Positions 23,964 to 30,189 of a DNA stretch of 30,189 bases are shown here, in pieces. The notes beneath the pieces are model-generated. The model did not search any database. It saw only the letters and a list, made by a program, of their open reading frames with translations, and was not told the origin of the DNA. Both the position numbers and the translations under genes were made by a program. The DNA comes from SZUA-365 sp049663345 (GTDB lineage Bacteria > Bacteroidota > Ignavibacteria > SZUA-365): contig JBATDG010000049.1 in NCBI GenBank assembly GCA_049663345.1, forward strand, positions 1-30,189. Reading direction: 5' to 3'. Every line of letters begins with the position of its first letter. Position 1 is the stretch's first letter.

Positions 23964-24491
23964 TCAGACTTCGGGAGGGGGGTCGGGTGGGACGAAGGCG
24001 CGGGTGAGCGGATGTCCGCCTTGCGGCGCAATGAGGGTGCCGGTGAGCGGAGAAATCAGTGCGGGAGTATCGGATTCCTGCCAGAACAGAGCAAGGACAT
24101 GCTGCAGGATTTGCTCCGATTGCCGGTGATGCCGTGGATTGCTGCCATTTTCTTCTCGCACCAGTCGGTCGAGCTGCGCGAACACCGCGGTTTCCGCATC
24201 ATCGCGCACGCAGAGATACACCGTCTGCGATCCATTCACATAGCTGCGTGCGACATCGTACATGACGCCGCGGTAGCGGAATTCATGAGCATCCTCCCAT
24301 TCAAGTTCGCCGCCGGCGAAGCTGCCGTCTGCCTCGACCGCAAAGCGCTGCAATTCCGCGTCGGGAATGTCCGACCGGAGCACGCGCTTCATTTCACGCC
24401 GTATCTGCTGCTGCTGCAGCTGCAGCAGAAATAGTGGTCCCGCGGACTGAAACAGAAGAAGCGAAAGCAATATGGAGGCGAGTGTTTTCAT
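23964..24491 (-). CDS. Small exported protein upstream of TonB receptor
   Basis: The 175-residue protein begins with a signal peptide (about 1-18). A glutamine-rich stretch with LQLQQQQIRREMKR follows. The middle has the pattern EFRYRGVMYDVARSYVNGSQTVYLCVRDDAE. Similar small exported proteins with a FRYxGxMYDV-like core occur beside metal-uptake or TonB receptor genes in Bacteroidota; I recall the pattern but cannot name the family. The C-terminus is proline-rich (VPPDPPPEV). It is the first gene of the receptor operon. No clear ribosome binding site is visible before the ATG. Confidence 0.75.
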   Translation of the reverse strand: MKTLASILLSLLLFQSAGPLFLLQLQQQQIRREMKRVLRSDIPDAELQRFAVEADGSFAGGELEWEDAHEFRYRGVMYDVARSYVNGSQTVYLCVRDDAETAVFAQLDRLVREENGSNPRHHRQSEQILQHVLALFWQESDTPALISPLTGTLIAPQGGHPLTRAFVPPDPPPEV

Positions 24492-24502
24492 GGGAGAAAT
24501 CG

Positions 24503-24519
24503 CGGATCAATTTGATCCG
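24503..24519. promoter_or_regulatory. Operator-like palindrome before the receptor operon
   Basis: CGGATCAATTTGATCCG is a perfect 8-1-8 palindrome located 11 bases before the ATG at 24491 (minus strand). Next to it, upstream on that strand, is TTTATAAAG, a plausible -10 region. A repressor bound here would block transcription or its early elongation. The sequence is not a Fur box that I recognise. Confidence 0.6.
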
Positions 24520-24822
24520 ATCTTTATAAATTACCTCCCTGCTGTCATAGGCACAAGCCAATCCTGGGAGCGGCGCGCCCCAGCGCGTCCTTACCTATTC
24601 ACGCCTGACGGCATTTTGGCCTTTCGGCGTTTCGTCAGGGTCCGAGCCGTTGGCTCGGCCCTACGTCAATGTCATCTAGTTCCGTTCCTGCGTGCGCGAG
24701 CGAGCCGTTGGCTCGGTCGCTTGCTGAGTGCGTCCTTACCTATTCACGCCTGCCGTCCTGCATATTACATTTCCGGTGGATTTTCCTATCTTTGAATAAC
24801 AAGTCGCATTTCCGGAAATAGG
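24520..24822. repeat. Duplicated 23-bp segments and GAGCCGTTGGCTC hairpins
   Basis: The gap between the divergent receptor operon and metH is 331 bases long. GCGTCCTTACCTATTCACGCCTG occurs twice, without mismatch, at 24585-24607 and 24730-24752 (23 bases each). Between them the palindrome CGAGCCGTTGGCTCGG occurs at 24643-24658 and 24701-24716. These look like dispersed repeats rather than regulation of metH. No riboswitch was recognised. Confidence 0.8.
24787..24794 (+). promoter_or_regulatory. Bacteroidota-type -7 element TATCTTTG before metH
   Basis: TATCTTTG matches TAnnTTTG exactly and lies 28 bases before the metH ATG. No clear TTG -33 element was seen. Confidence 0.45.
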
Positions 24823-26649
24823 ATGAATACACGCTTCTTCGACGCTCTAAGCCGCCGGGTTTTAGTCTTTGACGGCGCCACGGGCACAAATTTTCAATCG
24901 CAGGATCTGACGGCCGAGGATTTCGGCGGTGCGGAACTCGAGGGCTGCAACGAATACCTCGTACTCTCAAAGCCGGAGGCTGTCGAGCGCGTGCATCGCG
25001 ATTTTCTCGAGGCCGGTGCGGATATAATCGAAACCAACTCCTTCGGCTCCACCAGCATTGTGCTGGCGGAATATGCGATCGCCGACCTCGCCTACAAGCT
25101 GAATTTCGAGGCCGCCGCTATTGCGCGCCGCATGGCCGACGAGTACAGCAGCGACGACAAACCGCGCTTCGTCGCCGGATCGATTGGACCAACCACCAAA
25201 CTTCCGTCCCTCGGACATATCAGCTTCGATGAAATGCGGGATTCCTACTACGAACAGACCGCCGGTCTGCTCGAAGGCGGCGCGGATCTGCTCTGCGTGG
25301 AGACTTGTCAGGACATGCTTCAGGTGAAAGCGGCCCTGGCGGCTATCCGCCGGTATTTCGACGACAAGCAGACGCGCGTGCCGGTGATCGTGTCCGTCAC
25401 GATCGAGGCCATGGGCACCATGCTTATGGGCACGGAAATCGGCGCAGCGGTCACCACGGTCGATCCTTACGACATCGTGAGCGTCTTCGGTATGAACTGC
25501 GCCACCGGACCGAAAGAAATGGAGGAAAACCTCCGCTACATCTGCCAGTATTCGCCGCGCCCGGTATTCGTCATGCCCAATGCCGGCATTCCGGAAAACA
25601 TCGGCGGACATACCTGCTACAAACTCACCCCCGATGAACTCGCCGGATATATGCGCCGCTTCATCGGCGAACTCGGCGTCAGCATCATCGGCGGCTGCTG
25701 CGGCACAACGGCCGAGCATATTGCTCTGCTGGCGCAGCTGGCCGGGGAAGTGCATCCCGCACACCGCGACATCGACAACACTGCCATGGTTTCCTCGCTG
25801 TACGCTCCGGTGCCCATGCATCTCGATCCCGCGCCTCTGCTTATCGGGGAACGCTGCAACGCCAACGGTTCAAAAAAATTCCGCGACCTTCTGCTCGAGG
25901 AACGCTACGACGACATGGTCGCCATGGCGAAGGAACAGATTCGCGAAGGCGCGCATCTTCTCGACGTATGTGTCGCTTACGTGGGAAGAGACGAGAGCCG
26001 CGATATGCGTGAAGTGATCTCGCGCTTCAATACGCAGGCAAGCATTCCGCTGATGATCGATTCCACCGAAGTCGAAGTGATTGAGGAGGCGCTCAAGCAC
26101 TGCGCCGGCAAGGCCATCGTGAATTCTATAAATCTTGAGGACGGTGAGGAACGCATGGCGCAGATTCTCGCGTTGTGTAAGACGTACGGTGCAGCTGTCG
26201 TCGCCCTTACCATTGATGAAGACGGAATGGCGAAAACAGCACAGAAGAAATTTGAGATCGCTGCGCGAATTCGTGACCTCGCGATCAATAAATTCGGCCT
26301 CCGCGACGAGGATCTGATTTTCGACACGCTCACATTTACACTCGGCAGCGGCGACGAGGAATTCCGCCGCTCGGCCATCGAAACCGTCGAAGCGATTAAA
26401 ATGATCAAGGCCGCCTGGCCGCGCTGCTTCACAAGCCTCGGCGTGTCGAACGTCTCCTTCGGCCTCAATCCCCATGCGCGTCATGTGCTCAACTCCGTGT
26501 TTCTGCACTACGCCTGCGAGGCCGGACTCGACATGGCCATCGTACACGCAAGCAAAATCATGCCGCTGTACAAAATCGATGAAGAAGGACGCGGCATCGC
26601 CATGGACCTGATTCTCGACAACCGCCGCTGGGAGACTGTCCCGGCGTAA
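24823..26649 (+). CDS. metH: Methionine synthase homocysteine and folate modules, lacking cobalamin domain
   Basis: The 608-residue protein contains two of the usual modules of cobalamin-dependent methionine synthase. The homocysteine S-methyltransferase barrel (about 1-310) has DGATGTNFQ at 17-25 and the zinc ligands Cys226 (GMNCATGP), Cys292 and Cys293 (GGCCGTT). The pterin-binding methyltetrahydrofolate barrel (about 335-605) begins with LLIGERCNANGSKKFRD and includes DVCVAYVGRDE and VNSINLEDGEERM. The protein ends with LILDNRRWETVPA, just where the cobalamin-binding cap would begin in a full MetH of about 1200 residues. The next gene starts 53 bases later, so the missing half is absent here and not merely frameshifted. 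Either cobalamin is carried by a separately encoded protein or the enzyme works differently. The start is supported by AGG and an upstream -7 element. Confidence 0.92.
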   Translation: MNTRFFDALSRRVLVFDGATGTNFQSQDLTAEDFGGAELEGCNEYLVLSKPEAVERVHRDFLEAGADIIETNSFGSTSIVLAEYAIADLAYKLNFEAAAIARRMADEYSSDDKPRFVAGSIGPTTKLPSLGHISFDEMRDSYYEQTAGLLEGGADLLCVETCQDMLQVKAALAAIRRYFDDKQTRVPVIVSVTIEAMGTMLMGTEIGAAVTTVDPYDIVSVFGMNCATGPKEMEENLRYICQYSPRPVFVMPNAGIPENIGGHTCYKLTPDELAGYMRRFIGELGVSIIGGCCGTTAEHIALLAQLAGEVHPAHRDIDNTAMVSSLYAPVPMHLDPAPLLIGERCNANGSKKFRDLLLEERYDDMVAMAKEQIREGAHLLDVCVAYVGRDESRDMREVISRFNTQASIPLMIDSTEVEVIEEALKHCAGKAIVNSINLEDGEERMAQILALCKTYGAAVVALTIDEDGMAKTAQKKFEIAARIRDLAINKFGLRDEDLIFDTLTFTLGSGDEEFRRSAIETVEAIKMIKAAWPRCFTSLGVSNVSFGLNPHARHVLNSVFLHYACEAGLDMAIVHASKIMPLYKIDEEGRGIAMDLILDNRRWETVPA

Positions 26650-26702
26650 GTGCGGGAAAGCAACCCAATGACATTAACGAACACACTGGAGATCCGTAAG
26701 AA

Positions 26703-27704
26703 ATGAAGCTCGTCACATTCGAATATCAGGGACGCGCGCTGCTCGGCGCATTGGTAGATAATCTGGTTATGGACCTTCAGGCCGCGCACACGATGCAGCG
26801 CTATACGCAAAAAGACGGCGACGATCTGCTGCCCAACGAAATGAACGCCTTTCTCCGGGCTGGCGAGGATGCCCTCGCAACTGCCCGAAAGGTCGAGGAA
26901 TGGTATCGCGGGGCGGGCTGTCCGACCGAGGTTGAAGGCGAAACCATCGCCCTGCCCCTTGCCGATGTCACCCTGCTCGCCCCGGTCCCGCATCCCACTT
27001 CCATGCGCGACGGTTATGCCTTTCGCCAGCATGTCGAAGCAGCGCGCCGCAACCGAGGTGTGGAGATGAGTCCGGAATTCGACGAAATCCCGATTTTCTA
27101 TTTCACCAATCACAATGCGGTGACCGGACCCGGCGAAGTCGAAGTCATGGACATGCATCTCGACAAACTGGATTTCGAGCTTGAATGCGCCATCGTCATC
27201 GGCAAGGAAGGCCGCAACATCAAGGCCTCGGAAGCCGATGAATACATCGCCGGCTACATGGTGATGAACGACTGGAGCGCCCGCGCCCTGCAGATGCATG
27301 AAATGAAGCTGAACTTGGGTCCCGCCAAGGGCAAGGATTTTGCGACATCCATCGGACCCTGGCTCGTCACGAAAGACGAACTGGAAGACAAGCGCCTTCC
27401 CGGCGAAGCCGGCGACCGCTACGATCTCGTCATGACCTGCACGGTGAACGGTGAAGAAGTGAGCCGCGGCAACGTCCGGGATATGAGCTGGACTTTCGCG
27501 CAGATCATTGAACGCGCATCCTACGGCGTGACGCTGTATCCCGGCGACGTCATTGGTTCCGGCACCGTCGGTACCGGCTGCTTCCTTGAGCTGAATGGTT
27601 CGAAAGTATACGATCCCGCATGGTGGCTGAAAGGCGGCGATGTGGTGGTCTGCGAAATCGAGCGCCTCGGCACCCTCGATAATTCGGTCAAACACGTCGG
27701 ATAA
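26703..27704 (+). CDS. Fumarylacetoacetate hydrolase family protein
   Basis: The 333-residue protein has the FAH fold. By analogy with mouse FAH the metal ligands would be Asp103, Glu159, Glu161 and Asp190, with His110 as base (DGYAFRQH, DFELECAIVIGK, MNDWSAR). The family hydrolyses carbon-carbon bonds in fumarylacetoacetate or related 1,3-diketo acids from tyrosine and aromatic degradation. It also includes oxaloacetate decarboxylases and lyases. The flavin reductase-like gene downstream is often found next to FAH in aromatic catabolism, which hints at tyrosine/homogentisate use, but no dioxygenase is present here. A GGAG lies 14 bases before the ATG. The last codons lie at the start of a 73-bp tandem repeat. 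Confidence 0.9.
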   Translation: MKLVTFEYQGRALLGALVDNLVMDLQAAHTMQRYTQKDGDDLLPNEMNAFLRAGEDALATARKVEEWYRGAGCPTEVEGETIALPLADVTLLAPVPHPTSMRDGYAFRQHVEAARRNRGVEMSPEFDEIPIFYFTNHNAVTGPGEVEVMDMHLDKLDFELECAIVIGKEGRNIKASEADEYIAGYMVMNDWSARALQMHEMKLNLGPAKGKDFATSIGPWLVTKDELEDKRLPGEAGDRYDLVMTCTVNGEEVSRGNVRDMSWTFAQIIERASYGVTLYPGDVIGSGTVGTGCFLELNGSKVYDPAWWLKGGDVVVCEIERLGTLDNSVKHVG

Positions 27705-27853
27705 TTTTCGCCGGGCCCACGGATGCAGATCACTGAGGAACGCAACCCGTGTGATTTGCTGAACACCCGTCGGATAATTTTGTTCTGATCTCTCCAGGCG
27801 CAACGCAGATGGACGCATCCCGCTTGACTCGCTGAACACCCGTCGGATATTTA
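27695..27853. repeat. 73-bp tandem repeat, about 2.2 units
   Basis: CGTCGGATA occurs at 27695, 27768 and 27841, exactly 73 bases apart. Units 1 and 2 share CGTCGGATAATTTT at the start and TGCTGAACACC-type ends, with a diverged middle. The first unit begins inside the last codons of the FAH-family gene and the third ends about 22 bases before the next gene's ATG. It fills the gap between the two genes. Confidence 0.85.
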
Positions 27854-27875
27854 CACCTCAGCCGGAGTCCCGACC

Positions 27876-28877
27876 ATGAAGTCATTCAACCCGAAAGATC
27901 ATCCCGTTCCATATATTCACCAGCTGCTCCTGAGCGGCGTGGCGCCGCGTCCCATCGCGCTTGTCGCCACCCTCGATGGCGAGGGGAGGCCCAATCTTTC
28001 TCCGTTCAGTTTTTACAACGCTTTCGGCGCGAATCCCCCGGTGATTGTTGTATCGCCCGCTTACCGCGGGAAGGACGGCACGCCCAAGCATAGTTTCGAG
28101 AATATTCAGCAGACGAAAGAATTCACCGTCTCCGCAGTTTCACACGCGATGGTCGAACAGATAAGTCTCGCCTCTTCGGATTACGAGCGCGGGGTTGATG
28201 AATTCATAAAGGCCGGCTTCACCAAACTTCCTTCCGATATCGTCGCTGCTCCCGGCGTGGCCGAATCCCCCTTTGTCATGGAATGCCGGCTGATGCATCA
28301 TTTCGATACGGGCGGAAAACCCGGCAGCGGCAATCTGATGGTTGCGGAAGTGGTGATGTTTCATGTGAAGGATTCTGCCTTCGAAGGAGACCGCATTGAT
28401 CCTCGGCGGCTTGACCTGGTTGCGCGCATGGGCTACAATTGGTATTGTCGGGCGAATGGCGAGGCTCTTTTTGAACTTGCGAAACCGAGGCACAATGGCA
28501 TCGGCTTCGACGCCCTACCGACGCATCTTCGTGAAAGCACGATACTCACTGGAAACAACCTCGCAAAACTGGCGAGTGTCGGGCAGCTCCCTGATTTCAG
28601 CGAGATTCTCCTTCGCTGGCAGGAAGACATTCGTGGGATGGCTCACGAGGAAGTCAACGCAGATAGTTTCGACGTGGAATTACGTCTGGGACAGTCGCAT
28701 CGGGCACTGCTCGCACTGCTCGCGTTGTGGAAAACCGGCGCACTCGACGCGGAAACATTCTCACAGAAGCTGCAGCATTGCTGCAGGGCCGCTCTGGAAA
28801 GGAACGAGATTACGTTTGCGTGGGAATGCGCCCTGATGTCGCATCCCGATGCAATAGCGGAAATAGAGGCTCTGTAG
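27876..28877 (+). CDS. Flavin reductase-like (flavoredoxin-type) protein with C-terminal extension
   Basis: The 333-residue protein begins with an FMN-binding split-barrel domain of the flavin reductase/DIM6-NTAB type (about 1-205). Typical segments are GVAPRPIALVATLD, NLSPFSFYNAFG and MGYNWYCRANGEALF. The following ILTGNNLAKLASVGQLP stretch is also standard in this subfamily. The last 85 residues or so (from about 245) look helical and are longer than I expect. It should bind FMN and pass electrons, perhaps to a monooxygenase. GGAG lies nine bases before the ATG. The pairing with the FAH-family gene suggests aromatic catabolism. Confidence 0.88.
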   Translation: MKSFNPKDHPVPYIHQLLLSGVAPRPIALVATLDGEGRPNLSPFSFYNAFGANPPVIVVSPAYRGKDGTPKHSFENIQQTKEFTVSAVSHAMVEQISLASSDYERGVDEFIKAGFTKLPSDIVAAPGVAESPFVMECRLMHHFDTGGKPGSGNLMVAEVVMFHVKDSAFEGDRIDPRRLDLVARMGYNWYCRANGEALFELAKPRHNGIGFDALPTHLRESTILTGNNLAKLASVGQLPDFSEILLRWQEDIRGMAHEEVNADSFDVELRLGQSHRALLALLALWKTGALDAETFSQKLQHCCRAALERNEITFAWECALMSHPDAIAEIEAL

Positions 28878-28954
28878 TCGAAAGCGAGTGCAGCTCGTTC
28901 GATGCGGAAGTTTGCTGCATCTCTCCGGATCGGGCGTATTTCCCGGAGGTTACG

Positions 28955-28962
28955 TACATTTG
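28955..28962 (+). promoter_or_regulatory. Bacteroidota-type -7 element TACATTTG
   Basis: TACATTTG matches TAnnTTTG exactly and lies 32 bases before the ATG at 28995. Confidence 0.45.
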
Positions 28963-28994
28963 AAGTGAATTATTTCTCAATAAGATGGCAGGCC

Positions 28995-29540
28995 ATGACA
29001 CGCACACGAACACTTCTCGCTGAGACTCTCGCGAAATGGTACAACATCCGTCGCGGATTTATCAGGGAGGTATCGAATATACCGCCAACGCGGCTGACGT
29101 TTCGGGCCACGCTCGAAACGCGCAGCATCATGGACATCGTGCATCATGTTCTCGAACTCTCGATCATTACGATTGAGGAACTGGCGCGGGCAGACACAAA
29201 TCTCGAACGTGCGAGTCTTTCGCAGCTTGCCAACGTTTACGCTCCCAATATCACCCGCGCAGACACTCGGGAAAAGCTCGTGAATCTTCTGGTCGAACAG
29301 TACCGCGATGCCGAAACCCGGTTGAGCGAACTCGGGGATCTTCACATGATGCAGCTTGTTCCTAAAATCGACGGCAGCAGCGATACACGTCTGACCCTGC
29401 TCGTCGACGCGATTCAGCATGAGTCATATCACCGCGGGCAGCTCACCGTCTATGCTCGCCTCATCGGGCTCGAGCCCGCGCTGACACATGAAAGTCACAC
29501 GGCTCTACCCGGCACTTACAATCCCGACGCGCTGCGCTAG
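28995..29540 (+). CDS. DinB-like metal-binding four-helix protein
   Basis: Starting at the ATG at 28995 the protein has 181 residues, the usual size of DinB/YfiT-like proteins. The longer open frame back to 28902 runs through the promoter-like element. Metal ligands are His51 (IVHHVLEL) and His142 with His146 (HESYHRGQL). These proteins include thiol-transferases dependent on bacillithiol or mycothiol and many of unknown role. The gene probably has its own promoter and stands between the flavin reductase and lpdA genes. Confidence 0.88.
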   Translation: MTRTRTLLAETLAKWYNIRRGFIREVSNIPPTRLTFRATLETRSIMDIVHHVLELSIITIEELARADTNLERASLSQLANVYAPNITRADTREKLVNLLVEQYRDAETRLSELGDLHMMQLVPKIDGSSDTRLTLLVDAIQHESYHRGQLTVYARLIGLEPALTHESHTALPGTYNPDALR

Positions 29541-29608
29541 CGTCGCGCTGAATATCTTTCTTTTTCTCAATCCATGTTTCTGAATGTTTAGAGTGGAGAT
29601 TTATAGAA

Positions 29609-30189
29609 ATGGCACAATCTTTTGACGTCGTTGTCATAGGCGGCGGACCCGGCGGCTACGTCGCGGCAATCCGCGCTTCCCAGCTTGGCTACAAAACCGC
29701 TTGTGTCGAAGCGAAGCATCTTGGCGGAATCTGCCTGAACTGGGGCTGCATTCCAACAAAATCTCTGCTCCGCAACGCGGAAATCTGGGAAACGGTACAG
29801 CACGCCGATGAATACGGGCTCACCTTCGACAACGTCTCTTTTGATTTCTCGAAAATCATTGCGCGCAGCCGCGGCATCGCCGATCGGATGTCGAAAGGCG
29901 TCGCTTTCCTTTTCAAGAAATACAGCGTCACGCATATCGAAGCCTACGGCAAACTGCTCGCCAAAAACCGCGTTGGTACCTTCAACAAGGAGGGCGAGAA
30001 ACTGGATGAAATAGAGGCGAAGCACATTATCATCGCAACCGGAGCTCGTCCCCGAAGCATCCCCGGAATAGAAATTGACCGCGAAAAAGTCATTTCATAT
30101 TTCGAGGCCATGTCGCTCAAGAGCATGCCGAAATCCCTGATCGTGCTGGGTGCCGGAGCCATCGGTGTGGAATTCGCATATTTCTACAA
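29609..30189 (+). CDS. lpdA: Dihydrolipoamide dehydrogenase, N-terminal part
   Basis: The frame from the ATG at 29609 stays open to the window end (193 codons), so about 60% of a typical protein of 460-470 residues is missing. The FAD-binding motif VIGGGPGGYVAAIRA opens the protein. The redox-active disulphide is CLNWGC (Cys42, Cys47) followed by IPTK. ATGARPRSIPG and the start of the NAD-binding motif (VLGAGAIGVEFAY) follow. It is the E3 subunit of 2-oxoacid dehydrogenase complexes and the glycine cleavage system, and reoxidises dihydrolipoyl groups with NAD+. GGAG lies about 11 bases before the ATG. Confidence 0.95.
   Translation, partial: MAQSFDVVVIGGGPGGYVAAIRASQLGYKTACVEAKHLGGICLNWGCIPTKSLLRNAEIWETVQHADEYGLTFDNVSFDFSKIIARSRGIADRMSKGVAFLFKKYSVTHIEAYGKLLAKNRVGTFNKEGEKLDEIEAKHIIIATGARPRSIPGIEIDREKVISYFEAMSLKSMPKSLIVLGAGAIGVEFAYFY

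Noticed and set aside
26508..27839. 443-codon minus-strand frame
   Set aside because: Antisense to the FAH-family gene, which has all expected active-site residues; the shadow has none.

Overview
The window is a bacterial chromosomal segment of roughly 55% GC. It probably comes from the Bacteroidota/Chlorobiota/Ignavibacteriota (FCB) side of the tree. The grounds are a secreted YCF48-type protein ending in a NPFNPAT type IX secretion tail, a TonB-dependent receptor with an N-terminal carboxypeptidase-regulatory-like domain, and several promoter-like elements of the TAnnTTTG/TATATTTC kind 28-52 nt before start codons. No rRNA, tRNA, CRISPR array, transposase or phage gene was recognised. The window holds 25 protein genes that I can support, the last cut by the window edge. 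The species cannot be named from this.

Layout. (1) 150-3299: a four-helix membrane protein directly followed by a STAND/AAA_16-type ATPase. (2) 3303-4376, minus: ndk and a UPF0316/DUF2179 membrane protein. (3) 4711-5448: a Tat-exported Fe/Mn superoxide dismutase, flanked on both sides by copies of a dispersed repeat in inverted orientation. (4) 5677-9420, minus: a dicarboxylate/amino acid:cation symporter, the radical SAM enzyme AmrS and a secreted protein of unknown function. (5) 9602-11455: the type IX-secreted YCF48 protein and a small membrane protein. (6) 11567-16815, minus: a five-gene operon with a response regulator-PP2C phosphatase, a TrpX-like substrate-binding lipoprotein, a STAS-domain protein with a large unassigned C-terminal region, an ABC permease and an ABC ATPase. 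(7) 16901-19009, minus: an NhaC-type antiporter with an extracytoplasmic domain and a repeat-derived linker. (8) 19239-19787: a thioredoxin-like protein. (9) 19794-21108, minus: two membrane proteins. (10) 21451-24491, minus: a small exported protein and a TonB-dependent receptor behind an operator-like palindrome. (11) 24823-30189, plus: a MetH-like protein that stops before the cobalamin module, a fumarylacetoacetate hydrolase-family protein, a flavin reductase-like protein, a DinB-like protein and the start of dihydrolipoamide dehydrogenase.

The most interesting unit is region 6. A partner-switching output (PP2C phosphatase acting on a STAS protein) is embedded, with overlapping or abutting reading frames, among the three parts of a TrpXYZ-like ABC importer. 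This suggests either that the transporter reports ligand to the partner switch or that the switch gates the transporter. No RsbW-type kinase is in the window, so the circuit would need one encoded elsewhere. The STAS protein carries about 300 residues after its STAS domain that I do not recognise.

The second theme is repeat load. Nearly every longer intergenic gap holds a different low-complexity array or dispersed palindromic repeat. One such repeat has entered the antiporter gene in frame and expanded at an exact 36-bp period.
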